Shown piece after piece: positions 25,323-34,261 of a stretch of 64,000 nt of DNA. The stretch is from Acidobacteriota bacterium. GTDB taxonomy: Bacteria; Acidobacteriota; Terriglobia; Terriglobales; Acidobacteriaceae. How positions within the stretch are numbered: position 1 is the stretch's first letter; the number at the start of each line of letters is the position of its first letter. The notes below the pieces were generated by a model. That model was not told where the DNA came from and made no database searches. It saw only the letters and a list, made by a program, of their open reading frames with translations. The stretch spans positions 18,019-82,018 of the forward strand of contig QIBA01000043.1 of NCBI GenBank assembly GCA_003225175.1. Direction: 5' to 3'. The position numbers and the translations under genes were made by a program.

Positions 25323-26492
25323 ATGTTGGAATTGAGCAGAAAAGCGGCCGGAGTTTCCCAATCCGAGATCCGCATCATGTCAGTGGAATGCGAGAAGGCG
25401 CGCGGCATCAATCTCGCCCAGGGAATCTGCGACACCGAGGTTCCCGAACCGGTTCAGCGCGCCGCGGTCGATGCCATTCATTCACGGCAAAACTCATACA
25501 CGCGGCTGGATGGAGTTGCTAATCTCCGCCGCGCGATCGCGCGCAAGATGCGCGAGTACAACCATGTTGAAGCTGACCCGGAACGGGAAGTCGTAGTAAC
25601 GGCGGGCTCGACTGGCGCCTTTTATTCGGCTTGCATGGCGTTGCTGAATCCTGGAGAGGAAGTGATCGTCTTCGAGCCGTACTACGGTTATCACGTGAAT
25701 ACGCTGCGCGCTCTGGATTGCACGCCGGTATACGTGACTATGCATCCTCCAGAATGGATCTTCAGCCACGAACAACTTCGGAACGCCGTTACGCCGAAAA
25801 CGCGCGCAATTATCCTGAACTCACCGGCCAATCCGTCGGGGAAAGTCTTCACGCGCGAGGAACTCGAGTTTATTGCTGAGATCGCGGTACAAAACGATTT
25901 GTTCGTCATCACAGACGAGATCTACGAATATTTTCTTTATGACCAGAACCAGCATGTCAGTCCGGCTTCATTGCCTGGAATGGCAGAGCGGTCGATAACC
26001 ATTTCGGGATTCTCGAAAACCTACAGCATAACGGGATGGCGTATCGGATATGCCGTTTGCGATGCACGCTGGGCTCAGTCCATCGGCTACTTCCACGATC
26101 TCGCGTACATTTGTGCTCCTTCGCCGCTCCAGCACGGAGTGGCCGCTGGCCTGGATGAACTCAAGCCAGAGTTTTACAAGGAATTAGCGAAGGAGTACCG
26201 TGCCAAGCGGGATCTGCTCTGTACCAGTCTGGAACAGATTGGTCTTGCTCCCTCCTGGCCGCAAGGCTCCTACTATGTGCTCGCGGACGCGTCAGCGCTT
26301 CCGGGAAGCAACAGCAAAGAAAAGGCCATGTACCTGCTGGCAAATGCGGGCGTTGCCAGCGTTCCTGGAGAAGCGTTTTTCAGCGGAGGAGGAAGAAATC
26401 TGCTGCGGTTCTGCTTTGCCAAGACCGATTCCGATCTACAGGAAGCGTGCCGAAGGCTAAGTCGATTGCCGGTGCCGATCGTTTCCAGATAG
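25323..26492 (+). CDS. PLP-dependent class I/II aminotransferase
   Basis: 389-residue fold-type I aminotransferase. INLAQGICDTEVPEPVQ, NSPANPSGKVFTREEL and ISGFSKTYSITGWRIGY (PLP lysine in FSKTY) follow the aspartate/kynurenine aminotransferase plan. The C-terminal NLLRFCFAKTDSDLQEACRRL holds the substrate carboxylate-binding Arg. It should move amino groups between amino acids and 2-oxoacids in the cytosol; the donor cannot be told from the sequence. It stands alone, converging on the acyl-ligase fusion gene. Confidence 0.88.
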   Translation: MLELSRKAAGVSQSEIRIMSVECEKARGINLAQGICDTEVPEPVQRAAVDAIHSRQNSYTRLDGVANLRRAIARKMREYNHVEADPEREVVVTAGSTGAFYSACMALLNPGEEVIVFEPYYGYHVNTLRALDCTPVYVTMHPPEWIFSHEQLRNAVTPKTRAIILNSPANPSGKVFTREELEFIAEIAVQNDLFVITDEIYEYFLYDQNQHVSPASLPGMAERSITISGFSKTYSITGWRIGYAVCDARWAQSIGYFHDLAYICAPSPLQHGVAAGLDELKPEFYKELAKEYRAKRDLLCTSLEQIGLAPSWPQGSYYVLADASALPGSNSKEKAMYLLANAGVASVPGEAFFSGGGRNLLRFCFAKTDSDLQEACRRLSRLPVPIVSR

Positions 26493-26507
26493 TACAGTTT
26501 CTATTTC

Positions 26508-29018
26508 TTAGTGGAGTGCTTTCACAAGTTCTTCCAAGTTGCGAGCGATTGCCTCCTCGCTTGTTCCATCCTGGAACTCCGCAGGGCTCCCGACAATCAC
26601 TTTAATTTCCCCTCTGCGCGCGAAGCTACGATCTTCTTGCTTCAACGGGAATAAGCCGTCGATTCGCATAGGAACAATTGGGATCCTCAGCGTCTGCCCG
26701 AGAATTCCAATACCCACACGGAATTGCGACATTTCTCCATCGTTTGTGCGCCGGCCCTCGGGGAAGATCAGGACGCTGTATCCACGGTCCACCGACTCGC
26801 CGGCGAAGGCGAAGCTCTCACGGAAGCCGGATCGTTGTGGGAGCGGGAAAACATCAAACAGCGCTGTGACCAGCCAATACGAAATCACCTCTATGGCATG
26901 CTGAAAGACATTCATGTTACCCGGTGGTTTGCGCATTGCAGTCAGCATTTCGCCTTGCATTGCAATGGCGAGACGATTTCGGTAGCGAGCGGGCATGGCG
27001 AACATCAGCAGTCCTGGGTCGATGTACGTAACGTGGTTGCTGATGAAGAGCAGAGGACCTTTGGCGTTTCGCAATCGCTCGCTGCCGATGACCGTTGGTT
27101 TTGCCATCAATAAGGTTGCAGGCCAGGTGAACAGGTAATAGATCGCAATGCGAATCCATCGCACCAGCTCAAGCTGTGCCCAGCGAGGAAAATAGTGATG
27201 AGATTCTGGAGGCCCAGCACTTGCCTGGTGCAGAATGCGTTCGATATCTGCGACTGTAGCCGCTTCGGCAAACTGGCTCTCATCAAGCTCCACCTGATAA
27301 CGCTGCTCAAGAACCGTGAGCAGGTCCACGCGGTCAACGGAACTGAGGTTTAGATCATCATCAAGTTTTGTGTTGTCACCGACAACTTTCCGCCCCAAGC
27401 CGGCGATGGCGGCCTCTAAAGCTGTTCTGGGAACCTTGCCATTCGCGGAACTCGTCAGTTCGGCTCGGGCATAAGCCGCGATTAGATCTTGCCGCGGCTT
27501 TTGCGTAGAGGTACGCGGAAAATCTGAGTCAGGCCACACAACCCAGCTGCGAATTTGCTGGTGAGCTCCCATTTTGGAGTTGGCTTCGGTCACCGCTTGC
27601 GATGCCTCGTCTGCCCCATCGTTGACGACCAATACTGCACACGGTTCAGCGTTTCCCCCGCGATCCACACCGATGACCATGCAATCGTGGATCGCCGGCT
27701 GTGCGCGAAGCGCAGCTTCGAGGTCCTCGGGATAGACATTCATCCCCTCAGCGGTGATGATTACGTTCTTCTTACGCCCTTTGAAATAAAGATTGCCGGT
27801 CTCGTCCAAGGCACCCAGGTCGCCTGTGCGAAACCAGTCGCCCTCGTGCGCGGCAACAGGCTTGCCATTCACCCAATAGGTCTTCGCGATACTGTCGCCA
27901 CGGACAAGGATCTCGCCAGATTCGTCGAGTTTGATCTCGCGTCCGGGCAAGGCTTTGCCTATCGATCCGCGACCGAGCTTGAAGGGATGATTCAAGCTCA
28001 CTAGCGAAGTCGTTTCTGTAAGCCCGTATCCTTGAATAACGGCGAACCCTAGTCGGCGCCAGAACTCTTCGTCATCCTGATCGAGGGTTGCACCGCCGCT
28101 GATGATCGCCCAGAATTTCCATCCGAATCGGGAATGAAGGCGTCGGAATCGCCACCAGCGCCAGGCAAAGTGTTCTGCGCCGGCTTTTTCCATTTGTGCG
28201 CGTAGTGCCGGCTCCCCGATCCTGGCGCGCTGCTGAATTTCGAGCATCTCTCGCATCGATCCGAGCAAGCGTGGCACGGTGATCAAGACAGAGACACGCT
28301 CATCATGCGTTACGCTGACGACTTCCGATGGTTTGATTGATTCGAGAAATAACACTGTCGCGCCGATCAAGGGAGGAACGAAGATTCCCATGAACTGCCC
28401 GAATACATGGCTGAGCGGCAGCAGATTCAAGAAGCGTAGCGGATGGAAGATGCGCTCATAGCGCAAGTACTTCTGAATCTCGCGCTCGATGGGCTCGAGA
28501 TTCGCGAGAATGTTGGCATGGGTGATCACTACCCCCTTCGGTTCTCCGGTAGTGCCTGAAGTAAAGACAATCTGAACTGCGTCGTCATTCGAGGAGGCAG
28601 CTGGCGTAAGCCACCGAGAAGAAGGAAGGGAACTGAAATCTTCGAAGTGCAGGCTGAAATCTTCCTTCGCAAGTGCCAAGCCACGAGAGGACGCTAGCAT
28701 CTTGGCGCCGACTTGCTCATAAACGCGTGCGGCAAATTCCGGAGCGGCAGTGCGATCCATGGGAACCACAACTGCGCCTTGGAGCAGCGCTCCCCAAAAC
28801 GCAGCAAGCCACTCGCCACAGTTGGCTCCCCAGAGCATGATCCGGTCGCCTTTACCAACGCCACGGTCCTCAAGCAACGTTGCGAAGCGCTGCGCGCTTG
28901 CGAGCAGCTCGCCGTAACTCCAGCGGATGGTTCTGTAGCCGCGCGGAAAGACGCAGGCATGGTCACGCTGATAGCGTGAGAAATAGGACAGATACTCAGT
29001 TACCGATGTGCGGGGCAC
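26508..29018 (-). CDS. AMP-dependent acyl ligase / acyl carrier / PlsC acyltransferase fusion
   Basis: 836-residue three-part protein. Residues 1-500 are an acyl-activating enzyme: FTSGTTGEPKGVV (P-loop), YGLTETTSLVSLN, WFRTGDLGALDE and GRKKNVIITAEGMNVYP. About 515-590 is an acyl carrier domain with phosphopantetheine Ser560 in NLSSVDRVDLL. From about 600 comes a membrane-associated lysophospholipid acyltransferase with SNHVTYIDPG (HX4D) and IFPEGRRTNDGEMS. It could activate a free fatty acid, hold it on its own carrier and add it to a lysophospholipid, like a self-contained Aas. The start is GTG 29018 next to an inverted repeat. Confidence 0.88.
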   Translation of the reverse strand: MPRTSVTEYLSYFSRYQRDHACVFPRGYRTIRWSYGELLASAQRFATLLEDRGVGKGDRIMLWGANCGEWLAAFWGALLQGAVVVPMDRTAAPEFAARVYEQVGAKMLASSRGLALAKEDFSLHFEDFSSLPSSRWLTPAASSNDDAVQIVFTSGTTGEPKGVVITHANILANLEPIEREIQKYLRYERIFHPLRFLNLLPLSHVFGQFMGIFVPPLIGATVLFLESIKPSEVVSVTHDERVSVLITVPRLLGSMREMLEIQQRARIGEPALRAQMEKAGAEHFAWRWWRFRRLHSRFGWKFWAIISGGATLDQDDEEFWRRLGFAVIQGYGLTETTSLVSLNHPFKLGRGSIGKALPGREIKLDESGEILVRGDSIAKTYWVNGKPVAAHEGDWFRTGDLGALDETGNLYFKGRKKNVIITAEGMNVYPEDLEAALRAQPAIHDCMVIGVDRGGNAEPCAVLVVNDGADEASQAVTEANSKMGAHQQIRSWVVWPDSDFPRTSTQKPRQDLIAAYARAELTSSANGKVPRTALEAAIAGLGRKVVGDNTKLDDDLNLSSVDRVDLLTVLEQRYQVELDESQFAEAATVADIERILHQASAGPPESHHYFPRWAQLELVRWIRIAIYYLFTWPATLLMAKPTVIGSERLRNAKGPLLFISNHVTYIDPGLLMFAMPARYRNRLAIAMQGEMLTAMRKPPGNMNVFQHAIEVISYWLVTALFDVFPLPQRSGFRESFAFAGESVDRGYSVLIFPEGRRTNDGEMSQFRVGIGILGQTLRIPIVPMRIDGLFPLKQEDRSFARRGEIKVIVGSPAEFQDGTSEEAIARNLEELVKALH

Positions 29019-29031
29019 GAGACAGTGTAGA

Positions 29032-29227
29032 AGAATCGGGTGATCGGGTCATCGGGGTGGTCGAGTGACGTAAAGGCGGGCATTCGGGTCTCGTCTGTCG
29101 GTGTTCAGTCAATTAGCCCATTGGTTGGTTCCACAAGAAAGCCTACGGCCGAAAACCAACAGCTGGAAGCTGACAGCCGCGTTTCTTTACTTCACCCGAT
29201 CGCCCGATGACCCGATCACCCGATTCT
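29032..29227. repeat. 195-bp element with 25-bp perfect inverted arms, repeat family B
   Basis: The left arm 29032-29056 (starts agaatcgggtgatcggg) is the exact reverse complement of the right arm 29203-29227. A related copy (about 22 of 26 bases) is at 45565-45590. The middle has no gene. It resembles a REP doublet or small non-autonomous element. The rest of the 617-base gap up to 29635 has no gene, RNA or repeat I can support. Confidence 0.85.
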
Positions 29228-29635
29228 TCTGGTTCGTTTGATTTCCGCTTGCATCTAGAGCCGACCCCGGTTACCATTTGAGTGTCTTCCGAATGCCGCA
29301 CACCCAGGTGCCGGCACCCGCGCTAACGGCCGGGAATTCCGAATTGATTCTGCTGAATCTCGAACCGGAGCGCGCTGGAACACTAAATAGATCGCGAGCG
29401 ATTTCCATAACTTAAGACTCAAAGCGAAGCTGGAGCTCCGCATTCTGACTAGAGACCGCTTGCAGGTGAAAGTAGCGAAGTTACTCGGTGGCATCCGCTT
29501 GTTACGGATCCCAGCATTCTCAGGAATACGGCTCTAACGGAAAACGCATTAGCAAGGCCAACCGACAGAGTACATGCGCGAGCCTACAAGGCTGAGCGCC
29601 TTCAGTTTTCAAAAAAGAAGCGTTACAGGATATCG

Positions 29636-30349
29636 ATGAATCAAGGACCTAACCAGCCTCAGCACCCCGGCAGCCGGGGACATCGCCGTCATCGCCGCGG
29701 CAAGGGACAGCAGAAACAGCAGGGCGGTGCCCAGCACGGAATGCGTGGCCCCGGTCAGGGAGGCGGACAGAACCGTGGCCGTCGACGGCACGGAAATCCA
29801 CAGTTCGTTGGTCCCATGGATCACAGCTACCGCAATGCCCAGGGAGGTGGCAATGAACTGTACCCGCAAAATGGTCGCTACCGTGGCCAGGTGCGAGGCG
29901 GTCTACAACAACCGGCTAACGGCGCTCCAGTAGAGCCGGCTCAGGCAGCAGATTCGCCTACTCGAATCGTTTGCTTCATCGATGACCTGTTCTTCCTGGC
30001 CAAGATTCAGGAGACGGCGCGCAAGTTGGGAGTCAAGGTCGAATTCGCGAAAGCTGAAAAAGAGACCCTCGACCGGCTCACGAGCGACGATGAAGACAAG
30101 CCATCGCTTATCATCTTCGATCTCAATAACGCCAACGCCAAACCGCTCACGACGATTCCCAAACTGAAAAACAGGCTGAAAAAGCAAACGTCGATCGTCG
30201 GCTTCCTTTCGCATCTTCAGGGTGACCTCAAGGTAAAGGCCCAGGAAGCGGGATGCGACATGGTGGTACCACGCTCTGCTTTCTCGCAGAACCTTCCCGC
30301 ATTGCTCCGGCGACACGGATCAGATATGCAGGATTCGAACGAGGCATAG
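29636..30349 (+). CDS. receiver-like protein with disordered Arg/Gly/Gln-rich N-terminus
   Basis: 237 residues in two parts. Residues 1-100 are low complexity, very basic and rich in Gly, Gln, Arg and His (RGHRRHRRGKGQQKQQGG), as in RGG-type RNA-binding tails. From 107 onward the chain fits a CheY-like receiver: acidic pair Asp116/Asp117 (CFIDDLFF), phospho-acceptor Asp162 (LIIFDLNN) and a switch Ser in GFLSH; the conserved Lys is replaced by Arg213 (VVPRSAF). A phosphorylation- or protein-binding switch acting on nucleic acid is possible but inferred. No kinase is nearby. Confidence 0.7.
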   Translation: MNQGPNQPQHPGSRGHRRHRRGKGQQKQQGGAQHGMRGPGQGGGQNRGRRRHGNPQFVGPMDHSYRNAQGGGNELYPQNGRYRGQVRGGLQQPANGAPVEPAQAADSPTRIVCFIDDLFFLAKIQETARKLGVKVEFAKAEKETLDRLTSDDEDKPSLIIFDLNNANAKPLTTIPKLKNRLKKQTSIVGFLSHLQGDLKVKAQEAGCDMVVPRSAFSQNLPALLRRHGSDMQDSNEA

Positions 30350-30407
30350 CTGCTGTCTGAAGGTCCAGCACGTAAAGCGAGCAATTAGGTGGTCCCAGAT
30401 GACTGGG

Positions 30408-31247
30408 TTAATGGCTCAGTTGGCTAACTTTCTTGAATCCAGATGGAACCTGGAATAGGTTCGGATCTATGTGCTCCTCCGAGACGTCTACGACTTCCGT
30501 CGATGTGGTGAATTGATTTTTCTGCTTTTCTCCCGTTTGTAAGGCGTGGATCGCTGTGTTCGTTCTCTTCGAAGACAGAATTAAGCCCTGAGGATCCGGT
30601 CCTGAGTATTTGAATTCAGGGCGAATCTTCTCAACCGGAGTAGTGCCGTTGCCCCCGCCCCCAACGCCCACTCCAATGAAACCGCTTCCCGGATGCGACC
30701 GTGGCGTGCAGGTCCTCGGATCCGGTATATCCAAATACCACGCGTCTTCGACGGTCTCGCTGGGTTCGAGGCCCAATTCGGGAGATGAAGTCTGCTTTGT
30801 CGTCGTAATGTAGTGCCGGGCGGTGTGGCCGAAGGCAGACTTTGTCTCCCCGGTGTCGCGTACCGTCTTTTCGATAAAGAGATTCGGCGGGCCTTCACCT
30901 TGCTTTAATAGATTGTCCTTTGGAGATTCTCCTGGCCGGGGAAATTCACTGTATTCCTGATTATCGAGATTCAGCGTGAACATGACATGATCCGCACAGC
31001 GCTGGATAACGACCATTTTGGCACCGGCGCGACCCGGACGAGGGCCAGACACTGGCCATTCAATACGGCTGTTAGGACCTTGCACATAAGTCGTGGTCGT
31101 TTGGTCGGAGGCATCCATTAAATGATGAGCCCCGGTTGTACGCGACACCATTTTGATCCGGAGTCCGGTTTGGCCTAGTGCCAAGGTTGCGACGAGGAAG
31201 ATCATCGAGGTAAGAACGCGAAATTGGAGATTTCTTCGTGGGGCCAT
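30408..31247 (-). CDS. secreted hypothetical protein
   Basis: 279 residues with a signal peptide (VLTSMIFLVATLALGQ). The rest is beta-rich with SRIEWPVSGPRPGRAG, a Gly-rich patch GSGFIGVGVGGGGNG and a C-terminal VDVSEEHIDPNLFQVPSGFKKV. The last block recalls the end of acidobacterial DUF4412-like periplasmic proteins that report a measured or bound compound. I do not assign a function. It is on the same strand as, and downstream of, the haem-barrel gene, with 238 bases between that hold nothing obvious. Confidence 0.65.
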   Translation of the reverse strand: MAPRRNLQFRVLTSMIFLVATLALGQTGLRIKMVSRTTGAHHLMDASDQTTTTYVQGPNSRIEWPVSGPRPGRAGAKMVVIQRCADHVMFTLNLDNQEYSEFPRPGESPKDNLLKQGEGPPNLFIEKTVRDTGETKSAFGHTARHYITTTKQTSSPELGLEPSETVEDAWYLDIPDPRTCTPRSHPGSGFIGVGVGGGGNGTTPVEKIRPEFKYSGPDPQGLILSSKRTNTAIHALQTGEKQKNQFTTSTEVVDVSEEHIDPNLFQVPSGFKKVSQLSH

Positions 31248-31485
31248 AATTCCTGCTCATTCGAGCTCAAATAGAGCGAGCATACCTTATCAAAGTTCTC
31301 ACCGAGTTGAGTTGGCTGCACATGGAAGATCAGGTTTAGTGACTCAGGAACGGGACTCACCAAGAATGCGGGCCGGAGGTCACGATCCAGCGCCAGAGCC
31401 ACGGATGTTAAGGTGTGAGGAGAATTGAGGATGCTCAGTGACGAGTTATGATCTGAGCCGCTAATCATCCACTCTCAGATAGCCA

Positions 31486-32637
31486 TTATTCCACCGTCTT
31501 GAGCGCGAGCTGAAGGGCAATCGAGGGCGCGAATTGGCCGGAAATCATGTTTTCCTGGAAGCGGGATGTTAACGCAACGGTGATGTGACTGGAAAATCTG
31601 GAGGTCACTTCGAAGCGGCCGGCGAGCAGGTGTTCCTGGAATGGTCTTTGCGTCTGCAACTGTTCGCCGATCGTGGAGATTAGAAGCCACTCGCGAGGAT
31701 ACCAAAAGAGCTGCGCGTAACTGGCGTGCTGCAGGAAGCTTGTGGTGGAATTTGTGAGGCTCCGGTTCGTAATATCGTGCTCAGCTAGTACACCCCATTT
31801 TCCGAGACCCAGGCGCAGATAAGGTCCCACCATCGTGCGATGCACGGCGCTGGCCGAGCCGTGCAGAATGTTGACGCCTAAAACGGTTGTGTGTTTCCCA
31901 AGCAAGCTGAACTCGGCGAATGAACCTGCGCCGGATTCTCTCGCAGGGGTTGGTTCGGCGCCACTCGGTCGAAATGCGTATGGTGCGATCTGGTAGTGTT
32001 TGCCCCACCAGAACATTTTGAACTGCAGCGGTGCATCGTAATATCCGTACCGGTTTCGCGCGCGAATGTATGTACTCAAATCGGGATTGTTGACTCCGCT
32101 TGGGAGTGGGTCGCGACCAGCGGAAAATTCGAGCGTGCCCTTGGGGCGATACGAGATCAGTGCGCTCGTGAGATATACGTCTTTCGGTTCTACTGGTGGT
32201 TCATAGCTGAGATCTGGGCGCTTGGCACTTCTGTTTTCACCGTTAATGACGGCTGAGATGCGCCAGCCTCTTCCCAACTCGGTCGCATTCCGGTAAAGGA
32301 ACCGGGCACGAACCGTGGCAATCAAGGGTTCATCGGTAGCGGTGCTGATCTGTTCTTGCGTGACGGAGCGTAGATCCTGCGTAATGTGATCTCCCCAGCT
32401 CAGCCATCTGATAAAGCGGTTGTTCGAGGGCTGATAGTCGCCTCCTCGCAGACTCTGTGCCTGATCAATGCTTCGTCCATATGCGTTGAGGAGGCCGCCG
32501 CCTTGGGGAGAAATGTGGCAGACAGCGCAATTGCTGTATCCCAATCGAACCATTGTGGGAAGAGCCCTGGCCGGACGAGTAAAAGCCCAAAGCACCCAAA
32601 CTCCAGGTACAAGGACCCAGCAGATGTAGGGTCTCAT
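31486..32637 (-). CDS. outer-membrane beta-barrel with N-terminal c-type haem motif
   Basis: 383 residues. After a signal-like N-terminus (WVLVPGVWVLWAF...ARA) comes SNCAVCHISPQGGGLLNAYGR, a CxxCH haem-attachment motif at Cys37, Cys40, His41. The remaining 300 residues alternate polar and aromatic strands (GRGWRISAVINGE, WLLISTIGEQLQTQRPFQEHLLAGRFEV), as in a 14-18-strand barrel. This layout suggests a monohaem cytochrome plug joined to a porin-like barrel, perhaps for electron exchange across the outer membrane. The start overlaps the yceI-like stop as TAATG. Confidence 0.7.
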   Translation of the reverse strand: MRPYICWVLVPGVWVLWAFTRPARALPTMVRLGYSNCAVCHISPQGGGLLNAYGRSIDQAQSLRGGDYQPSNNRFIRWLSWGDHITQDLRSVTQEQISTATDEPLIATVRARFLYRNATELGRGWRISAVINGENRSAKRPDLSYEPPVEPKDVYLTSALISYRPKGTLEFSAGRDPLPSGVNNPDLSTYIRARNRYGYYDAPLQFKMFWWGKHYQIAPYAFRPSGAEPTPARESGAGSFAEFSLLGKHTTVLGVNILHGSASAVHRTMVGPYLRLGLGKWGVLAEHDITNRSLTNSTTSFLQHASYAQLFWYPREWLLISTIGEQLQTQRPFQEHLLAGRFEVTSRFSSHITVALTSRFQENMISGQFAPSIALQLALKTVE

Positions 32638-33284
32638 TACTGTCGTCCAGCCCGGGTATCGAGAGCTGAGGCCGGAGTCTCGGGAAATTCGAAGTGGAGC
32701 CGAATTTCATTATCGGTTTTGACCCCGAATTGAGTTGGTTGGTCGATGCCGTATTCGCTGAGCTTGACCATGCCATCGCCGCCAGCGCGGAAGACAGGCG
32801 CGCCGGCAGCCTCACGGATTTTCAACACGACGACGAAGCTTCGTGGTGTACCGCGAATAGTCAAAGTACCTGAGACCCTGCAGCTAGCCTCGCGGCCAGG
32901 GACAATCCCAGGACAGGAGACACCCTCGCCCTCGAATTTCACGTCGGGAGTCTGTCCATCTGGGGTCCGAAAGACATGCTCACGCATGTGCTGATCACGC
33001 AACGCTATGCCAGTGGCGAGAGTTTTGACTGGGAGTCGGGCCTCGATGCGCTCCAGCGTCACTCCATCAGCATTACGGCGTAGCTGGACGCGAGCCAGCA
33101 AGGCGTCGGACTTACCTTTAACGAACAGGCCCGGCATATTCGTCCCAACCTGGAAAGTCGCTGAGGCATGCTCGATCTGGATGGTCTCTGGCTTGCCCGG
33201 ATCGCCGGAGGGTCCCGGGGAGCTCGAGGCCGGAATTCCCAGGGTCGCGAGGAAGAGCAGAACCGCATTCCACAACCTTGGCAT
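32637..33284 (-). CDS. YceI-like secreted lipocalin-fold protein
   Basis: 215 residues with a signal peptide. HASATFQVGTNMPGLFVKGKSDALLARV, LRDQHMREHVFRTPDGQTPDVKFEGEG and SGTLTIRGTPRSFVVVLKIRE match the YceI fold, which binds long isoprenoid-like lipids in the periplasm. Relatives often sit next to cytochromes. Here the stop overlaps the start of a haem-motif barrel, so the two are translationally coupled and may share a quinone or polyprenoid. Confidence 0.82.
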   Translation of the reverse strand: MPRLWNAVLLFLATLGIPASSSPGPSGDPGKPETIQIEHASATFQVGTNMPGLFVKGKSDALLARVQLRRNADGVTLERIEARLPVKTLATGIALRDQHMREHVFRTPDGQTPDVKFEGEGVSCPGIVPGREASCRVSGTLTIRGTPRSFVVVLKIREAAGAPVFRAGGDGMVKLSEYGIDQPTQFGVKTDNEIRLHFEFPETPASALDTRAGRQ

Positions 33285-33316
33285 GGCCTTCTCTGTTGGA
33301 CAGGCAAGCTTAATGT

Positions 33317-33350
33317 GAAAAATCGGCGGGCATCCCCGCAGGATGCCCGC
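33317..33350 (-). terminator. intrinsic terminator after the CHRD gene
   Basis: On the reverse strand GCGGGCATCC and GGATGCCCGC form a perfect 10-bp stem (33326-33335 with 33341-33350) around a 5-base loop, followed by CGATTTTTC. It lies 18 bases past the CHRD stop and before the yceI-like start, so it separates the two transcription units. Confidence 0.8.
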
Positions 33351-33367
33351 TGAAACGTGAGAGTCAA

Positions 33368-33955
33368 CTAGCGATCGTCGTCGTCATTGTCGTGGTCGTT
33401 GTCACGCTCGCGCTTGAGTTGTCCGCGAATCTCTCCCCCTGGACTTCGCGAGCTGTGCACATTGGCGTAAGAGAGTCCCGCTTTGATCGCGCCCACCAGT
33501 CGCGCAAAAGCGTCTTCACCGTTGGGATTATTGGCTTCTACGCCCTGAGATGCGGGCCCGGTAATGTCGGCCGCTCTCCACGTTCCTGTTACTGCGTCAT
33601 TGGGCGTACCCGGGCCGGCGGATGCTGGACACAACTTCTTTGTCGCCTCGGTATTCCCGCCGCCGCAGAAAAATACAGAAACGCCACCTACGACAGTGGG
33701 TCGGCCGATGTGAATGTGGGCTTGGGTGACTGTGCGACCGGTGCCGGTACTACCCTCCAGGCCGTTGTAGGTGAGTTCGTAGTCGATCGATTTTTCATCA
33801 TGGCTGATCGTGATCTTCGCGTGCCCAGCCGCTCCGCTGATCACGATGGGGGTTTCTCTCAGACCAGCCAATTTGGCGCTGAAGATAGTTTGGGCAAGGG
33901 CATTCGTCGTAAACAGCGCGCTTGCCACCACAGCTGCGAAAACTCTTAATTTCAT
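33368..33955 (-). CDS. secreted CHRD domain protein
   Basis: 195 residues with a signal peptide (MKLRVFAAVVASALFTTNALAQ). The ATG at 33955 has AGGAGG 6-11 bases upstream; the longer frame to 34033 is not needed. IFSAKLAGLRETP, YELTYNGLEG, QAHIHIG and ANVHSSRSPGGEIRGQL are the CHRD (chordin-type) fold. The tail RERDNDHDNDDDDR is highly acidic and could bind calcium. It is periplasmic or extracellular and its function is unknown. Confidence 0.87.
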   Translation of the reverse strand: MKLRVFAAVVASALFTTNALAQTIFSAKLAGLRETPIVISGAAGHAKITISHDEKSIDYELTYNGLEGSTGTGRTVTQAHIHIGRPTVVGGVSVFFCGGGNTEATKKLCPASAGPGTPNDAVTGTWRAADITGPASQGVEANNPNGEDAFARLVGAIKAGLSYANVHSSRSPGGEIRGQLKRERDNDHDNDDDDR

Positions 33956-34261
33956 CAACACTCCTCCTGATTTGCCCCACTCGAGTTGTGGAATAGCCGG
34001 ACGGCGACTCATCGAGGAGCGCAAGGCTAGCAAACAGGAGCAAGACGAATGTCAGAGTTCTGTCAACGAAGTGTAAGAAGTTTGCTTAGTAGGGATGAAT
34101 GTGCTGGAAACTCGCCGCGTTCGGGTATCACGACTCTCATGTTACTGTTTGCTTTCCGTGCATTCTCATCTTTTTAGGATCCCTGGTTGGCTTGCCGCCT
34201 GGAGCGAGCTGAGACCGTCACAAACGCACGCCTTGCGGTATTTTGGAAGATGGAGGCTCGG
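33956..34261. other. 306-base divergent intergenic region
   Basis: Lies between the divergent CHRD and antiporter genes and must hold both promoters. AGGAGG for the CHRD gene is at its left end and GGAGG for the antiporter at 34252-34256. I see no further gene, RNA or repeat. The frame that enters from 34187 has no ribosome site. Confidence 0.5.

Noticed and set aside
29609..29869. Reverse frame encoding a hydrophobic 86-residue peptide
   Set aside because: Mirror of the Gly/Arg-rich coding region; the hydrophobicity is the usual antisense effect of basic, polar codons.
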